From contig JAKFCX010000058.1 of NCBI GenBank assembly GCA_036676415.1, forward strand, positions 1-64,000: a DNA stretch of 64,000 nt, written 5' to 3'. This document shows positions 36,340 through 45,945 of this stretch, in pieces. Each line of letters starts with the position of its first letter. Within the stretch, counting starts at the first letter, position 1. The notes below the pieces were generated by a model. It saw only the letters and a list, made by a program, of their open reading frames with translations, was not told where the DNA came from and did not search any database. The position numbers and the translations under genes were made by a program. The DNA comes from JAEZDC01 sp036676415 (lineage in GTDB: Bacteria > Bacteroidota > Bacteroidia > Chitinophagales > Chitinophagaceae).

Positions 36340-39219
36340 GTGAAAAAGTTTTTACTGATCATCTGCTTATTCAACTTCCTTTCTCAAGGTCTTGGGCAAA
36401 ATACTATTGGGTTACCCGATATCGTCAACTTTCCACTTCAACTAATTAAGGGGGCCCAGAACCGACAGATCAGGCAGGATAAAAGGGGCATCATGTATTT
36501 TGCGAACAATGAAGGGGTGCTTACTTATAATGGAATCAGCTGGAAAGCATATCCTCTTCCTAACAAAAGCATCGTTCGTTCGATAGAATTCGGATCGGAT
36601 AATAAACTATATGTTGGGGGACAGGATGAATTTGGCTACTTTTCTCCTGACGCCAATGGCCAGTTGGAATATCATTCCATGAAACATCTTCTGCCTCCTT
36701 CCGAAAGATCATTCACAGATGTGTGGGACATCTATTTTTACAGGGATTGGGTGTTTTTTCAAACCAGTAATAAAATTTTCCAGCTCAGCCCTAAAAATGC
36801 AACGGTTTACAATAGTATTCACTGGCGTTTCATTTCAAAATGGGGAGATAAACTATTAGCGCAGGACTTTAAAAAGGGTTTCCTGGTTTTTAACAACGGC
36901 ATCTGGACTCCATTTTTGAAATACAGTGAATTGCCAGAAGATGCTTTTGCAACATCACTTACATCCATTGCTAAAGACAGTGCCATGCTTACTACGCTAA
37001 AACATGGTATATATATATTAAGTGCTGATAGAATAATGAAACTCAGTTCCGCTTTTCTTGATGAAATGGCATCGAAGAATATTTCATCTGCTACTATGGT
37101 GAATGAGCAGCATATTGCTTTGGGCACTAACCTGGACGGTTGTTACATTATTGATAAGAAAGGCCAGCTTGTTCGAAGTTTTACAAGAAAAGAAGGATTA
37201 CAGAATAATAACATCCTGGATGTGTTCCTGGATAAAGAAAAAAATCTTTGGCTTGGTTTAGACAACGGCATCGACTTCATCGCTTATAACAATGCGATCA
37301 AACATATATACCCAGATTATCTGAATGAAGGTTCGGGATATGCCTCTTACATTTACGACAATGAGCTTTTCATCGGCACTTCGAATGGCCTGTATAAAGT
37401 GCCCCTGTATCATTCAAACGACCTCAGCTATATCAAAGGTTCCTTTCAACCCGTAAGCAATACAAAAGGCCAGGTATGGAATCTTTCCGAAGTAAATGGA
37501 AAATTATTAATGGGTCATCATGATGGTGGCTTTACCATACAAAACAACACAGCCATACCGATCGATAACACCTCAGGGTTCTGGACCTTTCAGCCATTGT
37601 CGAATGTACTGCCTTCATCATTGATGGTTACAGGTACATATAATGGACTCAACTTTTATCATTACAAAGAAGGAAAGTTCACGAACAGTAATGTACATGC
37701 CCATTTTGAATCAGCAAGATTTGTTGTAATTGAAAACAATAATATATGGGTGGCCCATCCATATAAAGGTGTATTCAGGGTGCAGTTAAAAAATAACCAG
37801 CCCATCATAAAATCTTACTCAGACAATAAAAGCATATCAGTAAATGGAAATTATATTTTTAAGATCCGTAACAGTATTGTGCTCACCACGGAAAATGGTG
37901 TCTATGAATATAACAGCACTAAAGATGTTTTTGAACCATCTGCTTATTACAATAAACTATTTGGCACTAGAAAAATCCGTTACCTCAAAGAGGATTCTTC
38001 CGGTAACATTTGGTTCGTATTCGAGAAAGAACTTGGTGTCGTTGATAATTCAACCTCCACTCCACAGATCATTTATTTCCCGGAGCTGAGCAATAAGTTC
38101 GTTGCAGGTTTTGAACATGTAAATCCTGTAGATAATAACAATGTTTTTATCGGGGGTGAAAAGGGATTTTATCACATCAACTACAGCCAGTATAAAAAGA
38201 TCAGCTACCCTTTGCAGGTACATATTACTGCAGTAACAGCAGGCAGCGAGCGGGACAGTTTATTATTCGGCGGATACGTTAATTCAGTTAATGAAGCAGA
38301 TGAAACAAAAAAAATAAAAACTTCTATTGGTCATAACTGGAATTCTTTCCGGTTTGAATTTGCCGCTCCTGTCTATGCCCAACAATCCACGATTGAATAC
38401 AGTTTTATACTGGAGGGATTTGACAATAAATGGTCTGAGTATTCTAGAAGAACCGAAAAAGAATACACAAACATACCTGCAGGCACTTATACTTTTAAGG
38501 TAAAAGCAAAAAACAATCTCGGAAATGAATCCATGATCAGCAGTTATAGCTTTACTGTGTTGCCGCCATGGTATCAATCGTACGTTGCCATTGTTTTATA
38601 TAGTTTGATATTGGCTTTTGGAGCATGGAAGTTATATAAGCACCAGAAGAAGAAATTTATCCGGCAGCAGATAAAACACGAAGAAGAACAGAAGCGATTG
38701 CAATACCTGCACCAGCTGGAAATTGATAAAGCAGAAAAAGAACTGGTCAAACTTCGTAATGAGAAGCTGGAGGCCGAAATTCAGCATAAGAATACTGAAC
38801 TTGCCACCACAGCAATGCACCTTGTGCAGAAAGGTGAAGTGTTGGGAAAGATCAAAGAACAGATGCTGAAGCTGAAAAAAAATCCCGATGCACAAAAAGA
38901 CTCTGACGATGTAAAAAAGATTCTTCGCTCAATCAGTGATGAAGACAAACTCGATGAACAATGGGAACAATTTTCCATTCACTTCGATAAAGTGCATAGT
39001 GATTTTCTTGTTGCATTAAAAAATAAGTATCCAACACTTTCGGCTAATGAATTAAAATTATGTGCCTACCTGAAAATGAACCTCAGTACAAAAGAAATAG
39101 CGAAGCTGATGAATATTTCGGTGAGAGGTGTTGAGATCAGCAGGTATAGATTAAGAAAAAAATTAGGTATACCTACAGAAGTTAATCTCTTTGATTTTCT
39201 TTTTGAAATAGTTGGCTAG
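36340..39219 (+). CDS. Membrane-spanning regulator: propeller + Y_Y_Y + LuxR-type HTH
   Basis: A 959-residue one-component regulator with a signal peptide (about 1-19). Residues about 30-620 are a periplasmic two-component-regulator-type propeller (ILDVFLDKEKNLWLGLDNGI, YLKEDSSGNIWFVFEKELGV). About 685-735 are a triple-Tyr (Y_Y_Y) domain, followed by one membrane segment (about 748-767), a long coiled coil (about 768-880), and a LuxR/GerE HTH at about 900-946 (LSTKEIAKLMNISVRGVEISRYRLRKKLGI). There is no histidine kinase or receiver domain, so a glucan signal would pass straight across the membrane to the HTH. The start codon is GTG, directly preceded by an in-frame TGA. It probably controls the divergent beta-glucan operon. 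Confidence 0.9.
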   Translation: MKKFLLIICLFNFLSQGLGQNTIGLPDIVNFPLQLIKGAQNRQIRQDKRGIMYFANNEGVLTYNGISWKAYPLPNKSIVRSIEFGSDNKLYVGGQDEFGYFSPDANGQLEYHSMKHLLPPSERSFTDVWDIYFYRDWVFFQTSNKIFQLSPKNATVYNSIHWRFISKWGDKLLAQDFKKGFLVFNNGIWTPFLKYSELPEDAFATSLTSIAKDSAMLTTLKHGIYILSADRIMKLSSAFLDEMASKNISSATMVNEQHIALGTNLDGCYIIDKKGQLVRSFTRKEGLQNNNILDVFLDKEKNLWLGLDNGIDFIAYNNAIKHIYPDYLNEGSGYASYIYDNELFIGTSNGLYKVPLYHSNDLSYIKGSFQPVSNTKGQVWNLSEVNGKLLMGHHDGGFTIQNNTAIPIDNTSGFWTFQPLSNVLPSSLMVTGTYNGLNFYHYKEGKFTNSNVHAHFESARFVVIENNNIWVAHPYKGVFRVQLKNNQPIIKSYSDNKSISVNGNYIFKIRNSIVLTTENGVYEYNSTKDVFEPSAYYNKLFGTRKIRYLKEDSSGNIWFVFEKELGVVDNSTSTPQIIYFPELSNKFVAGFEHVNPVDNNNVFIGGEKGFYHINYSQYKKISYPLQVHITAVTAGSERDSLLFGGYVNSVNEADETKKIKTSIGHNWNSFRFEFAAPVYAQQSTIEYSFILEGFDNKWSEYSRRTEKEYTNIPAGTYTFKVKAKNNLGNESMISSYSFTVLPPWYQSYVAIVLYSLILAFGAWKLYKHQKKKFIRQQIKHEEEQKRLQYLHQLEIDKAEKELVKLRNEKLEAEIQHKNTELATTAMHLVQKGEVLGKIKEQMLKLKKNPDAQKDSDDVKKILRSISDEDKLDEQWEQFSIHFDKVHSDFLVALKNKYPTLSANELKLCAYLKMNLSTKEIAKLMNISVRGVEISRYRLRKKLGIPTEVNLFDFLFEIVG

Positions 39220-39256
39220 GAGGAATGATTATTCAATCTTTCATAAGATGGCGAGT

Positions 39257-41542
39257 TTATCGACAGCCTTTTAATAATTCCTTGTACTCTTGAAGTTTCC
39301 GGAGCGGCCTTATTCCTTTAAGATCGTTACATGACAAATAATTTGATGCGATCAATTGCTTAAGAATAGCAATCGACTCTGTTTCTCTTTTAGTATAAGC
39401 ATAACACATGCTTAGATACAGATCAAGTTGAGCCTGTTCGCTTCTTTTAAGCCTTGCTGGCAAACCTGATATTACTTCTTCAGCCTCTTCGAATTCTCCA
39501 TTCGAAGTAAGGGAATTGATGTATGCATCAACATAACCGAAATCCTGCATATCATATTCATAGGCCGTTCTAAAATGATCCACAGCATATTCATTCCTGC
39601 TTTCAGCCCATAACCCTCTTATATAATAAAATAAAGGCGTGTCTTCATCATCAATTACTACTTCAAGGCTATCCAAAAAATTTTCGCCTGCTTTTTTGTT
39701 TATCAAACCAAGCTCCAGTTGTAACTCAAATAATAAGAGCTTGTCGTTTACAGAAAGGCTATACTCTCTTAATCTACCGATGAGTTCATCTCGTTTTTGA
39801 TATTGTTTATTTTTATGATAAAGCGATATCAATTCAGTCACTGGCTCAATAAACTCTTTATCCTCGGCTGCCTTTAATAAATAATATTCCGCTTTGCCAG
39901 TCTCTCCCAAATATGCGTATAGGCTGCCCATATAACGATAAAAACATTTTGCGCATTCAAAGGTTTTATAAGCACTATCTAAAGCCAGGGCCGTTTCCAT
40001 GTATTGAACAGCTTCTCTATATTTACTGGTGTAGCTAAGTGCCTGTGCAGCATAATAATAAGCCATTAACCAGGTAGGACTATGTGCAATAGCCTTTCGG
40101 AAATAGATTAATGATGAATCATATTGCTCAGCATTCATCAATAAAATTCCCTTTGACAGTTCGAGGTAAGCTGCACCAGGCTCTTCTATTAGTGCTGAAT
40201 CAAGCATACTGATCATTGTCTGTTGGTTTACCGGTGTGATTTCCTTGTCACTCCAGAAACTCATATCATTAATAATTAAGTATCGCTGTATATTTTCTAA
40301 ATGAGTTTTATTAACGAGACGTTTGTCTGTATTTAGTTTAAAGATGATATCGATAATTCGCAGCCCTTCATTAAGTTTTTCATGACCGATCAACGTTTTA
40401 CCGATCAAAGTTTGATTAACGATCTGCTGTACGTAATTCATTAATGCTGCAGAAATCTGAAAACGTGCTGTGTTCTGCAAGTTTTTATCGCCACAGGCTG
40501 ATAATAATTCAAAAACCTGGACAGCTGTTGCGATAGTTGCAGAATCTTGAACTTGAGTCAATGCATACTTAAATTTTTCATAGACACTAGTACAACTACC
40601 TGCATCGATTTTCGATTCACCTTTTTCGGTCAGGACAGCTACTGTAATGTTTCCACTTTTATATTGACTATAACGAACCATGGTTTGCTCATCAATTGCA
40701 GCTACCCGGTTTGAATATTTACTGGCTCCTTCAAAAACTGGTTGTTGCTTGAATGCTGTTTCCTGGGAAACCTGAAGGCCTACATACTGTTCGATCTCTG
40801 CTAAGGTGATAATAGAATCCTTGTTAATGTCTGCATAACCACTCAATCCTTTTGTTAGAAAAAACGAGAACACACCTCTGCCTCCACCCCATTGGCTGCC
40901 TTCATAACTTAACTCATCAGGCTGGGCTGATAAAATCTTTATTTCGTTTCGCCATTGTTTGCTAAATGCCTCAGCAGTTATCCTGGATCCTGCAGAACCT
41001 CCGGCAAGATGTCCGGCCCTGCATGCATCTGTAACCATGTACAGTTTAATTCCCTTGTCGATCATCTCCGTGTACGTCTTACGCAGCACATCTATTGGAA
41101 TAGCCCCGCCGGCCACGTAATTATTTTTTGGTGCATCATGTGCCAGCAAGTAACCTTTATTGAAGTCTTCATCTGTTTCCACATCTCCATGGCCAGAGAA
41201 GTAAAATATGATCTTATCCCCTTTATTTGATGTTTCGAGTAACCACGATAGCCAACTAAGAATATCTCCTGCTTTAGCTTTGTCATTCGTCAATAACCTG
41301 ATGTTGGATTTTTCAACTTTCCATGCATTGTTATTTGTGAGGAAATCTGCGAATTCTTCAGCGTCTTTATCAGCATATTGCAATGATGGCAAATTTTGGT
41401 ATACAGAAACGCCTACAATCAATGCCCTGGTCGTTCCTTCGACCTCTTTGCCTAAAGATTTTATTGTAAGCCCTCTTGCCGAATCCTGGGCAATAGTATG
41501 AAAGCAACCGAATAGCCAGCCAAATAATATTACTGACCTCAT
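39257..41542 (-). CDS. Exported caspase-like (C14) protease with EF-hand loop and TPR repeats
   Basis: A 761-residue protein with a signal peptide ending at TIAQ. The caspase-like domain (about 35-280) has catalytic H118 in YFSGHGD and C174 in TDACRAGH. Inside it, residues 238-249 (DINKDSIITLAE) fit a 12-residue EF-hand loop, suggesting Ca2+ binding as in some metacaspase-like proteins. Residues about 440-760 are TPR-like helical repeats (PGAAYLELSKGILLMNAEQYDSS, MAYYYAAQALSYTSKYREAVQYME), probably for protein partners. Bacterial relatives serve in stress, toxin-type or signalling roles; the substrate here is unknown. It is divergent from the helical-repeat protein at 41988. Confidence 0.85.
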   Translation of the reverse strand: MRSVILFGWLFGCFHTIAQDSARGLTIKSLGKEVEGTTRALIVGVSVYQNLPSLQYADKDAEEFADFLTNNNAWKVEKSNIRLLTNDKAKAGDILSWLSWLLETSNKGDKIIFYFSGHGDVETDEDFNKGYLLAHDAPKNNYVAGGAIPIDVLRKTYTEMIDKGIKLYMVTDACRAGHLAGGSAGSRITAEAFSKQWRNEIKILSAQPDELSYEGSQWGGGRGVFSFFLTKGLSGYADINKDSIITLAEIEQYVGLQVSQETAFKQQPVFEGASKYSNRVAAIDEQTMVRYSQYKSGNITVAVLTEKGESKIDAGSCTSVYEKFKYALTQVQDSATIATAVQVFELLSACGDKNLQNTARFQISAALMNYVQQIVNQTLIGKTLIGHEKLNEGLRIIDIIFKLNTDKRLVNKTHLENIQRYLIINDMSFWSDKEITPVNQQTMISMLDSALIEEPGAAYLELSKGILLMNAEQYDSSLIYFRKAIAHSPTWLMAYYYAAQALSYTSKYREAVQYMETALALDSAYKTFECAKCFYRYMGSLYAYLGETGKAEYYLLKAAEDKEFIEPVTELISLYHKNKQYQKRDELIGRLREYSLSVNDKLLLFELQLELGLINKKAGENFLDSLEVVIDDEDTPLFYYIRGLWAESRNEYAVDHFRTAYEYDMQDFGYVDAYINSLTSNGEFEEAEEVISGLPARLKRSEQAQLDLYLSMCYAYTKRETESIAILKQLIASNYLSCNDLKGIRPLRKLQEYKELLKGCR

Positions 41543-41691
41543 AGCACTAATATAAGATTTACCTGCTGAAGATGGAATAACGGGTGATTTTCATACCCGA
41601 TGATGCTAAATAAATCGTAAGAAATCAACTTTTGATGTGATTATACTTTCGGCATCACAGATAATCTTCCAATAAATACCTATTATTGTAA

Positions 41692-41726
41692 CGCAAAAAA
41701 ATAGCCCGTCTGTAGAAACAGCGGGC
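41692..41726 (-). terminator. Minus-strand terminator with no gene in front of it
   Basis: On the minus strand GCCCGCTGT, loop TTCT, ACAG and CGGGC (one bulged base) form a stem followed by TATTTTTTT. No protein gene is read into it from the right. It therefore suggests a short transcript starting inside the intergenic region. Confidence 0.6.
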
Positions 41727-41860
41727 CTCTAACGATTGCTTGCCATATGAAAAATGTAAAGATTTCTGTTTACCCGGCAGGAACTTTATATCAGCCTCTC
41801 ACTTATCTTGCTTGCCTGCTTGTGATTAAAATCTAACGATTGCTTCCTAGGTATCGATCT
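41692..41860 (-). ncRNA. Candidate small RNA of about 165 nt
   Basis: A -7-like box TATATTCG on the minus strand (41867-41874) and the orphan terminator at 41692-41726 bracket about 165 bases without an open frame. A 14-base direct repeat TCTAACGATTGCTT (plus-strand reading) occurs at 41728-41741 and 41832-41845, inside both ends of the proposed RNA. I do not recognise a known RNA family; it lacks the closing stem expected of 6S RNA. An alternative is that these signals serve only as an attenuator or as separate elements. Confidence 0.35.
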
Positions 41861-41987
41861 ATGATACGAATATAGATTTGTAAGTAATTGAATAAAAATA
41901 AAGATGTAGAAGATCCTTTGCTTTTAAAACCACAGTTTTGTTAAGGAAGCACTTGATTTACCGCATGTTAGATATAGTTAAACTACG

Positions 41988-43544
41988 ATGCCCAACCGTT
42001 CTGCCGATATTGTTTTCCAGCTGATCCATTCGTTACAGAAGTCGGAGAAAAGAAATTTTAAGCTTTATATCACCCGCAGTTCTTCCAATGAAGATCTTAA
42101 GATCATACATGTATTTGATGCGTTGGATAAAATGCAAGAATATGACGAAGAACTTTTGATAAAGAAAGTTCCCTCTATAAAAAAGCAACAGCTGCCTAAC
42201 ATAAAAGCTCATCTCTATAAAGAGTTACTTGCCAGCCTTCGTTTATTAAAGAATGTACAGGACATAGACATTCAGTTACACGAACAACTTGACTATGCAA
42301 GAATATTATACAACAAAGGTCTATATCATCAAAGTCTGAGGATGCTGGAGAAGTTGAAAACACATGCCAGGGCAGAACACCAGGTGGCTTTCCTGATTCA
42401 GGTTCTGGCTTTTGAAAAGAAAATAGAAACCCTGCATATTACACGAAGCCTCGAAGGAAGGGCAGAAAAATTAACCCGGGAAACCGAGGAGGTAATTTCA
42501 CACCTGCAAAAAGTAACAGCACTATCTAACCTTGCCTTGAAATTATACAGCTGGTATATTAAAAACGGGCATGCAAGAAACAAGCAGGAAGAAGAAACGG
42601 TAAAAAAATATTTCCGTGAAAATCTTCCTGACGAAGCTGAAGTATCCAGTAGCTTTTATACAAAACTCTACCTGAACCAATCATATTGCTGGTATTCTTT
42701 CATCAGGCAGGATTTTTTGATGTATTACCGGTATACAAAAAAATGGGTTAGCCTTTTTGAAGAGTATCCTGAGATGCTATCAAATGAACCATCTCATTAT
42801 ATCAAAGGGATGCATAACCTGTTGAATGCATATTTTGATCTAAGAAATTTTGAAGGTTTTGATATTGCCCTCAAACAATTTGAGCTTTTTGCTGAATCAG
42901 CTATTGTCAAGCAACATCATAATAATACAGTACAGGTATTTGTTTATTTGCATATAGCCAGGATCAACCAGCATTTTATGTTGGGCACTTTTAAGGAAGG
43001 CTTAGCACTTGTTCCATATATACAAGAGAAGCTAAAAGAATACGAGGTGTTTTTAGACAGGCATCGAATCCTGATTTTCTACTATAAGATCGCTTCGTTG
43101 TATTTTGGATATGGAGATTATGCAACATCAATTGATTACCTGAACAAGATCATCAACTGGAAGGTTGACCTGAGAAATGATCTGCAGAGCTATGCAAGAT
43201 TATTACATCTATTTGCACACTATGAATTAGGAAATCATGCCATACTTGAATATCTAATAGGCACTGTAACCAGGTTTTTCAGCAAGATGGAAACGCTTAC
43301 TCCGGTTGAGGAAGAGATATTCCGATTTCTGAAGAATTCAGTGAATATTCCAGACAGAAAAATACAATTGGAATACGAACAACTGCTTTATAGAATAAAA
43401 CAATATGAAAAAAATCGATTTGCCACCAGGTCGTTTGCTTACTTAGATATTATTTCCTGGCTCGAAAGCAAAGTAACAAAGCGTTCAATGAGTGAAGTGA
43501 TCTTAAGCAAAGCCTCACAACATAAACGAAGGTTATATCGCTAA
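41988..43544 (+). CDS. Helical-repeat protein of unknown function (TPR-like)
   Basis: A 518-residue soluble, strongly alpha-helical protein with no signal peptide. The repeated helix pairs (YARILYNKGLYHQSLRMLEKLK, KIASLYFGYGDYATSIDYLNKII, and ARLLHLFAHYELGNHAILEYLI) look like TPR units. The N-terminal block with SADIVFQLIHSLQKSEKRNFKLYI, and IKAHLYKELLASLRLL after it, appears to be a separate conserved head. I recognise no catalytic motif. Likely a scaffold or partner protein; the neighbouring TPR-bearing caspase is divergent, and a link is only a guess. Confidence 0.75.
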   Translation: MPNRSADIVFQLIHSLQKSEKRNFKLYITRSSSNEDLKIIHVFDALDKMQEYDEELLIKKVPSIKKQQLPNIKAHLYKELLASLRLLKNVQDIDIQLHEQLDYARILYNKGLYHQSLRMLEKLKTHARAEHQVAFLIQVLAFEKKIETLHITRSLEGRAEKLTRETEEVISHLQKVTALSNLALKLYSWYIKNGHARNKQEEETVKKYFRENLPDEAEVSSSFYTKLYLNQSYCWYSFIRQDFLMYYRYTKKWVSLFEEYPEMLSNEPSHYIKGMHNLLNAYFDLRNFEGFDIALKQFELFAESAIVKQHHNNTVQVFVYLHIARINQHFMLGTFKEGLALVPYIQEKLKEYEVFLDRHRILIFYYKIASLYFGYGDYATSIDYLNKIINWKVDLRNDLQSYARLLHLFAHYELGNHAILEYLIGTVTRFFSKMETLTPVEEEIFRFLKNSVNIPDRKIQLEYEQLLYRIKQYEKNRFATRSFAYLDIISWLESKVTKRSMSEVILSKASQHKRRLYR

Positions 43545-43570
43545 ACAGCAAAAGTATTAGCCGTTTAATC

Positions 43571-44872
43571 CTAACGAAATTTCTGAATCACCTTTTGCAT
43601 AGCTGCAGCTATAGCATTGTTTTGTAAATCACCTATGCTTCCTTTATGAGTGTGATTCAGCTGCTGAGTAGTATCGTATAAAAATTGACCTGTTGCAATA
43701 TCGTTACCAATCTTCTGGTAGGCTTCCCTGAAACTCATACCTTCATGAACAAGTTTATTAACTGCTTCTACACTGAACAGGTACTTATATTTTTCATCTG
43801 CTAAAATATCTTCTTTCACTTCAATATTCGATAGCATCAACACGGTCATCTCTATACAGGACTTCAATGTTTCCAGGGCAGGAAATAATGTTTCTTTAGT
43901 TAACTGTAAGTCACGATGATATCCTGAAGGTAAATTAGTGAGTAACATCGACAGTTCATTGGGCAAGCTTTGGAGACGATTACATTTTGCCCGTATCAAT
44001 TCAAACACATCAGGATTTTTCTTATGGGGCATAATACTGCTTCCGGTAGTAAGATAATCAGGAAAGGAAATGAAAGCAAAATTCTGACTAAGATAAAGGC
44101 AACAATCCATCGATAATTTACCAAGTGTGGCTGCGATGCAACTTACCGCCATCGATACAGTTTTTTCTGTCTTGCCTCTTGTCATTTGTGCATATACAGC
44201 ATTATGATTCAGATCAGCAAAGCCAAGCAATTCAGTTGTACGTGTGCGGTTTAAAGGGAATGATGAACCGTAACCTGCACCACTGCCTAAGGGGTTTTTA
44301 TTGGTAACTACAAAAGCTGCTGCAAGCATTTCCAGATCATCGACAAGGCTTTCAGCATAAGCACCAAACCAAAGACCAAATGATGAGGGCATAGCTACCT
44401 GCAAATGTGTGTAGCCTGGAAGCAATACATTTCTATATTGTTCACTCAACTGTTGCAACTGATCAAAAAGTCTCTTTACATCGTCTTTTAAAGTCAATAT
44501 CTCTTCACGTAAATATAGCTTGATGTCAACCGCTACCTGGTCGTTACGACTTCTGCCACTATGAATTTTCTTACCGATCTCTCCGAGTTTACGGGTAAGC
44601 AATAGCTCTACCTGTGAATGCACATCCTCTACTCCATCTTCAATAATAAATTCGCCACGTTCTATTAATTCAGCAATCTGCCTTAATTCTTCAATCGCTT
44701 TCGTAGCTTCTTCAGCAGCCATTAAACCCACTTCACCTAACATCTGCACATGTGCCATAGAGCCTTGTACATCATATTTCGCCAGCAGCAGATCAAACTC
44801 CTTATCTCTTCCTACGGTGAAGCTTTCAACGAGTTCAGAAACATTTGTTCCTTGTTTTTGCCACAACTTCAT
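43571..44872 (-). CDS. argH: Argininosuccinate lyase
   Basis: A 433-residue cytoplasmic enzyme that splits argininosuccinate into arginine and fumarate, the last step of the pathway. The fumarase/aspartase-superfamily signature GSSIMPHKKNPD is intact, as are the N-terminal VGRDKEFDLLLAKYD and SGRSRNDQVAVDIKLY. It is the last gene of the arginine operon, and its ATG overlaps the stop of argE by one base (TAATG). Confidence 0.95.
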   Translation of the reverse strand: MKLWQKQGTNVSELVESFTVGRDKEFDLLLAKYDVQGSMAHVQMLGEVGLMAAEEATKAIEELRQIAELIERGEFIIEDGVEDVHSQVELLLTRKLGEIGKKIHSGRSRNDQVAVDIKLYLREEILTLKDDVKRLFDQLQQLSEQYRNVLLPGYTHLQVAMPSSFGLWFGAYAESLVDDLEMLAAAFVVTNKNPLGSGAGYGSSFPLNRTRTTELLGFADLNHNAVYAQMTRGKTEKTVSMAVSCIAATLGKLSMDCCLYLSQNFAFISFPDYLTTGSSIMPHKKNPDVFELIRAKCNRLQSLPNELSMLLTNLPSGYHRDLQLTKETLFPALETLKSCIEMTVLMLSNIEVKEDILADEKYKYLFSVEAVNKLVHEGMSFREAYQKIGNDIATGQFLYDTTQQLNHTHKGSIGDLQNNAIAAAMQKVIQKFR

Positions 44873-45945
44873 TATACTATAGTATTAAGAATTTTAATGT
44901 AATCTGAGATGCCTTGATACATTTCCTCTATATAAATATATTCATCTGCTGTATGACTACGAGCTGAATCTCCAGGCCCCATTTTTAAAGCAGGAAAAGG
45001 CATCAGTGCTTTGTCGGAAGTTGTTGGTGAACCATAATGCTTTTTGCCAAGAGAGGCACCGGCAACAACCAATGGATGATCTAATGAAATAGAAGATGAA
45101 CGTAACCTCATACTCCTTGCTGTGACTTTAGATGAAACAGTAGATGCAATTTTTTCGAGCAGTTCTTCCAGTGTATAATGTTCATTGACTCTTACATCAA
45201 CTACAAACCTGCATTCAGCAGGAACAATATTATGTGCTTTATTGTCGGTTTCAATAACTGTTACAGATAACTTTACATTACCGAGCAATTCACTCGTCTT
45301 TTCGAAATGAAGTTGCTGAAGTAAGGCAACATCATTAATTGCTTTATAAACAGCATTTTCACCTTCCTCTCTTGCAGCGTGACCAGCTTTGCCTGATGCA
45401 ATGCAATCAAGCACCATCAATCCCCTTTCTGCAACAGCCATTTGCATTTGTGTTGGTTCACCAACAATTGCACAGTTGATAGTTGGCAACTCAGGCAACA
45501 ACACTTCTATCCCATTAACACCGGAAATCTCCTCTTCTGCAGTTGCAGCTATTACCAGATTATATTTCAGATCCTCACAATGATAGAAATATAAGAAAGT
45601 GGCAATCAGAGATACCAATGAAGCACCAGCATCGTTACTGCCAAGGCCATACAATTTTCCCTGTTGTCGTAATGGTTTAAATGGATCAATCGTATAACTG
45701 CTGTTAGGCTTCACCGTATCGTGATGTGAATTGAGCAGAATGGTAGGCTTTGAAACATCAAAGTGTTTATTAGCTGCCCAAACATTATTCAGGAATCGAT
45801 TGACAGAAACATTATTACTTAACAGGAATTTTTCAATCAAATCAGCAGTGCCTTGCTCTTCTTTGCTGAATGAAGGAATGGCGATCAATTGAGATAGCAG
45901 CTCTATTGATCTTTGCTGAAGTTGGTATGTTTTATCATTCATCAT
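44872..45945 (-). CDS. argE: N-acyl-ornithine deacylase, M20 family (probably N-succinylcitrulline/ornithine type)
   Basis: A 357-residue M20 metallohydrolase. Zinc ligands and catalytic residues are visible: LLNSHHDT, GLGSNDAGASL, TAEEEISG (catalytic EE), GEPTQMQMAVAERG and the final His in SARSHTADEY. In this pathway it removes the N-acyl group after transcarbamylation. Because the transcarbamylase here acts on an acylated ornithine, the natural substrate should be N-acylcitrulline, probably N-succinylcitrulline. The start overlaps the stop of argB (ATGA). A second ATG lies one codon downstream. Confidence 0.87.
   Translation of the reverse strand: MMNDKTYQLQQRSIELLSQLIAIPSFSKEEQGTADLIEKFLLSNNVSVNRFLNNVWAANKHFDVSKPTILLNSHHDTVKPNSSYTIDPFKPLRQQGKLYGLGSNDAGASLVSLIATFLYFYHCEDLKYNLVIAATAEEEISGVNGIEVLLPELPTINCAIVGEPTQMQMAVAERGLMVLDCIASGKAGHAAREEGENAVYKAINDVALLQQLHFEKTSELLGNVKLSVTVIETDNKAHNIVPAECRFVVDVRVNEHYTLEELLEKIASTVSSKVTARSMRLRSSSISLDHPLVVAGASLGKKHYGSPTTSDKALMPFPALKMGPGDSARSHTADEYIYIEEMYQGISDYIKILNTIV

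Larger units (their letters stand above)
41543..41987. other. Divergent intergenic region with RNA-like signals
   Basis: 445 bases between the caspase-like gene (minus) and the helical-repeat gene (plus). It holds a minus-strand terminator, a -7-like box and a 14-base direct repeat, described separately. No open frame of note was seen. Confidence 0.6.

Noticed and set aside
41692..41860. Identity of the candidate RNA as 6S RNA
   Set aside because: The size is near that of 6S, but the 5' and 3' ends do not pair into the expected long closing stem.
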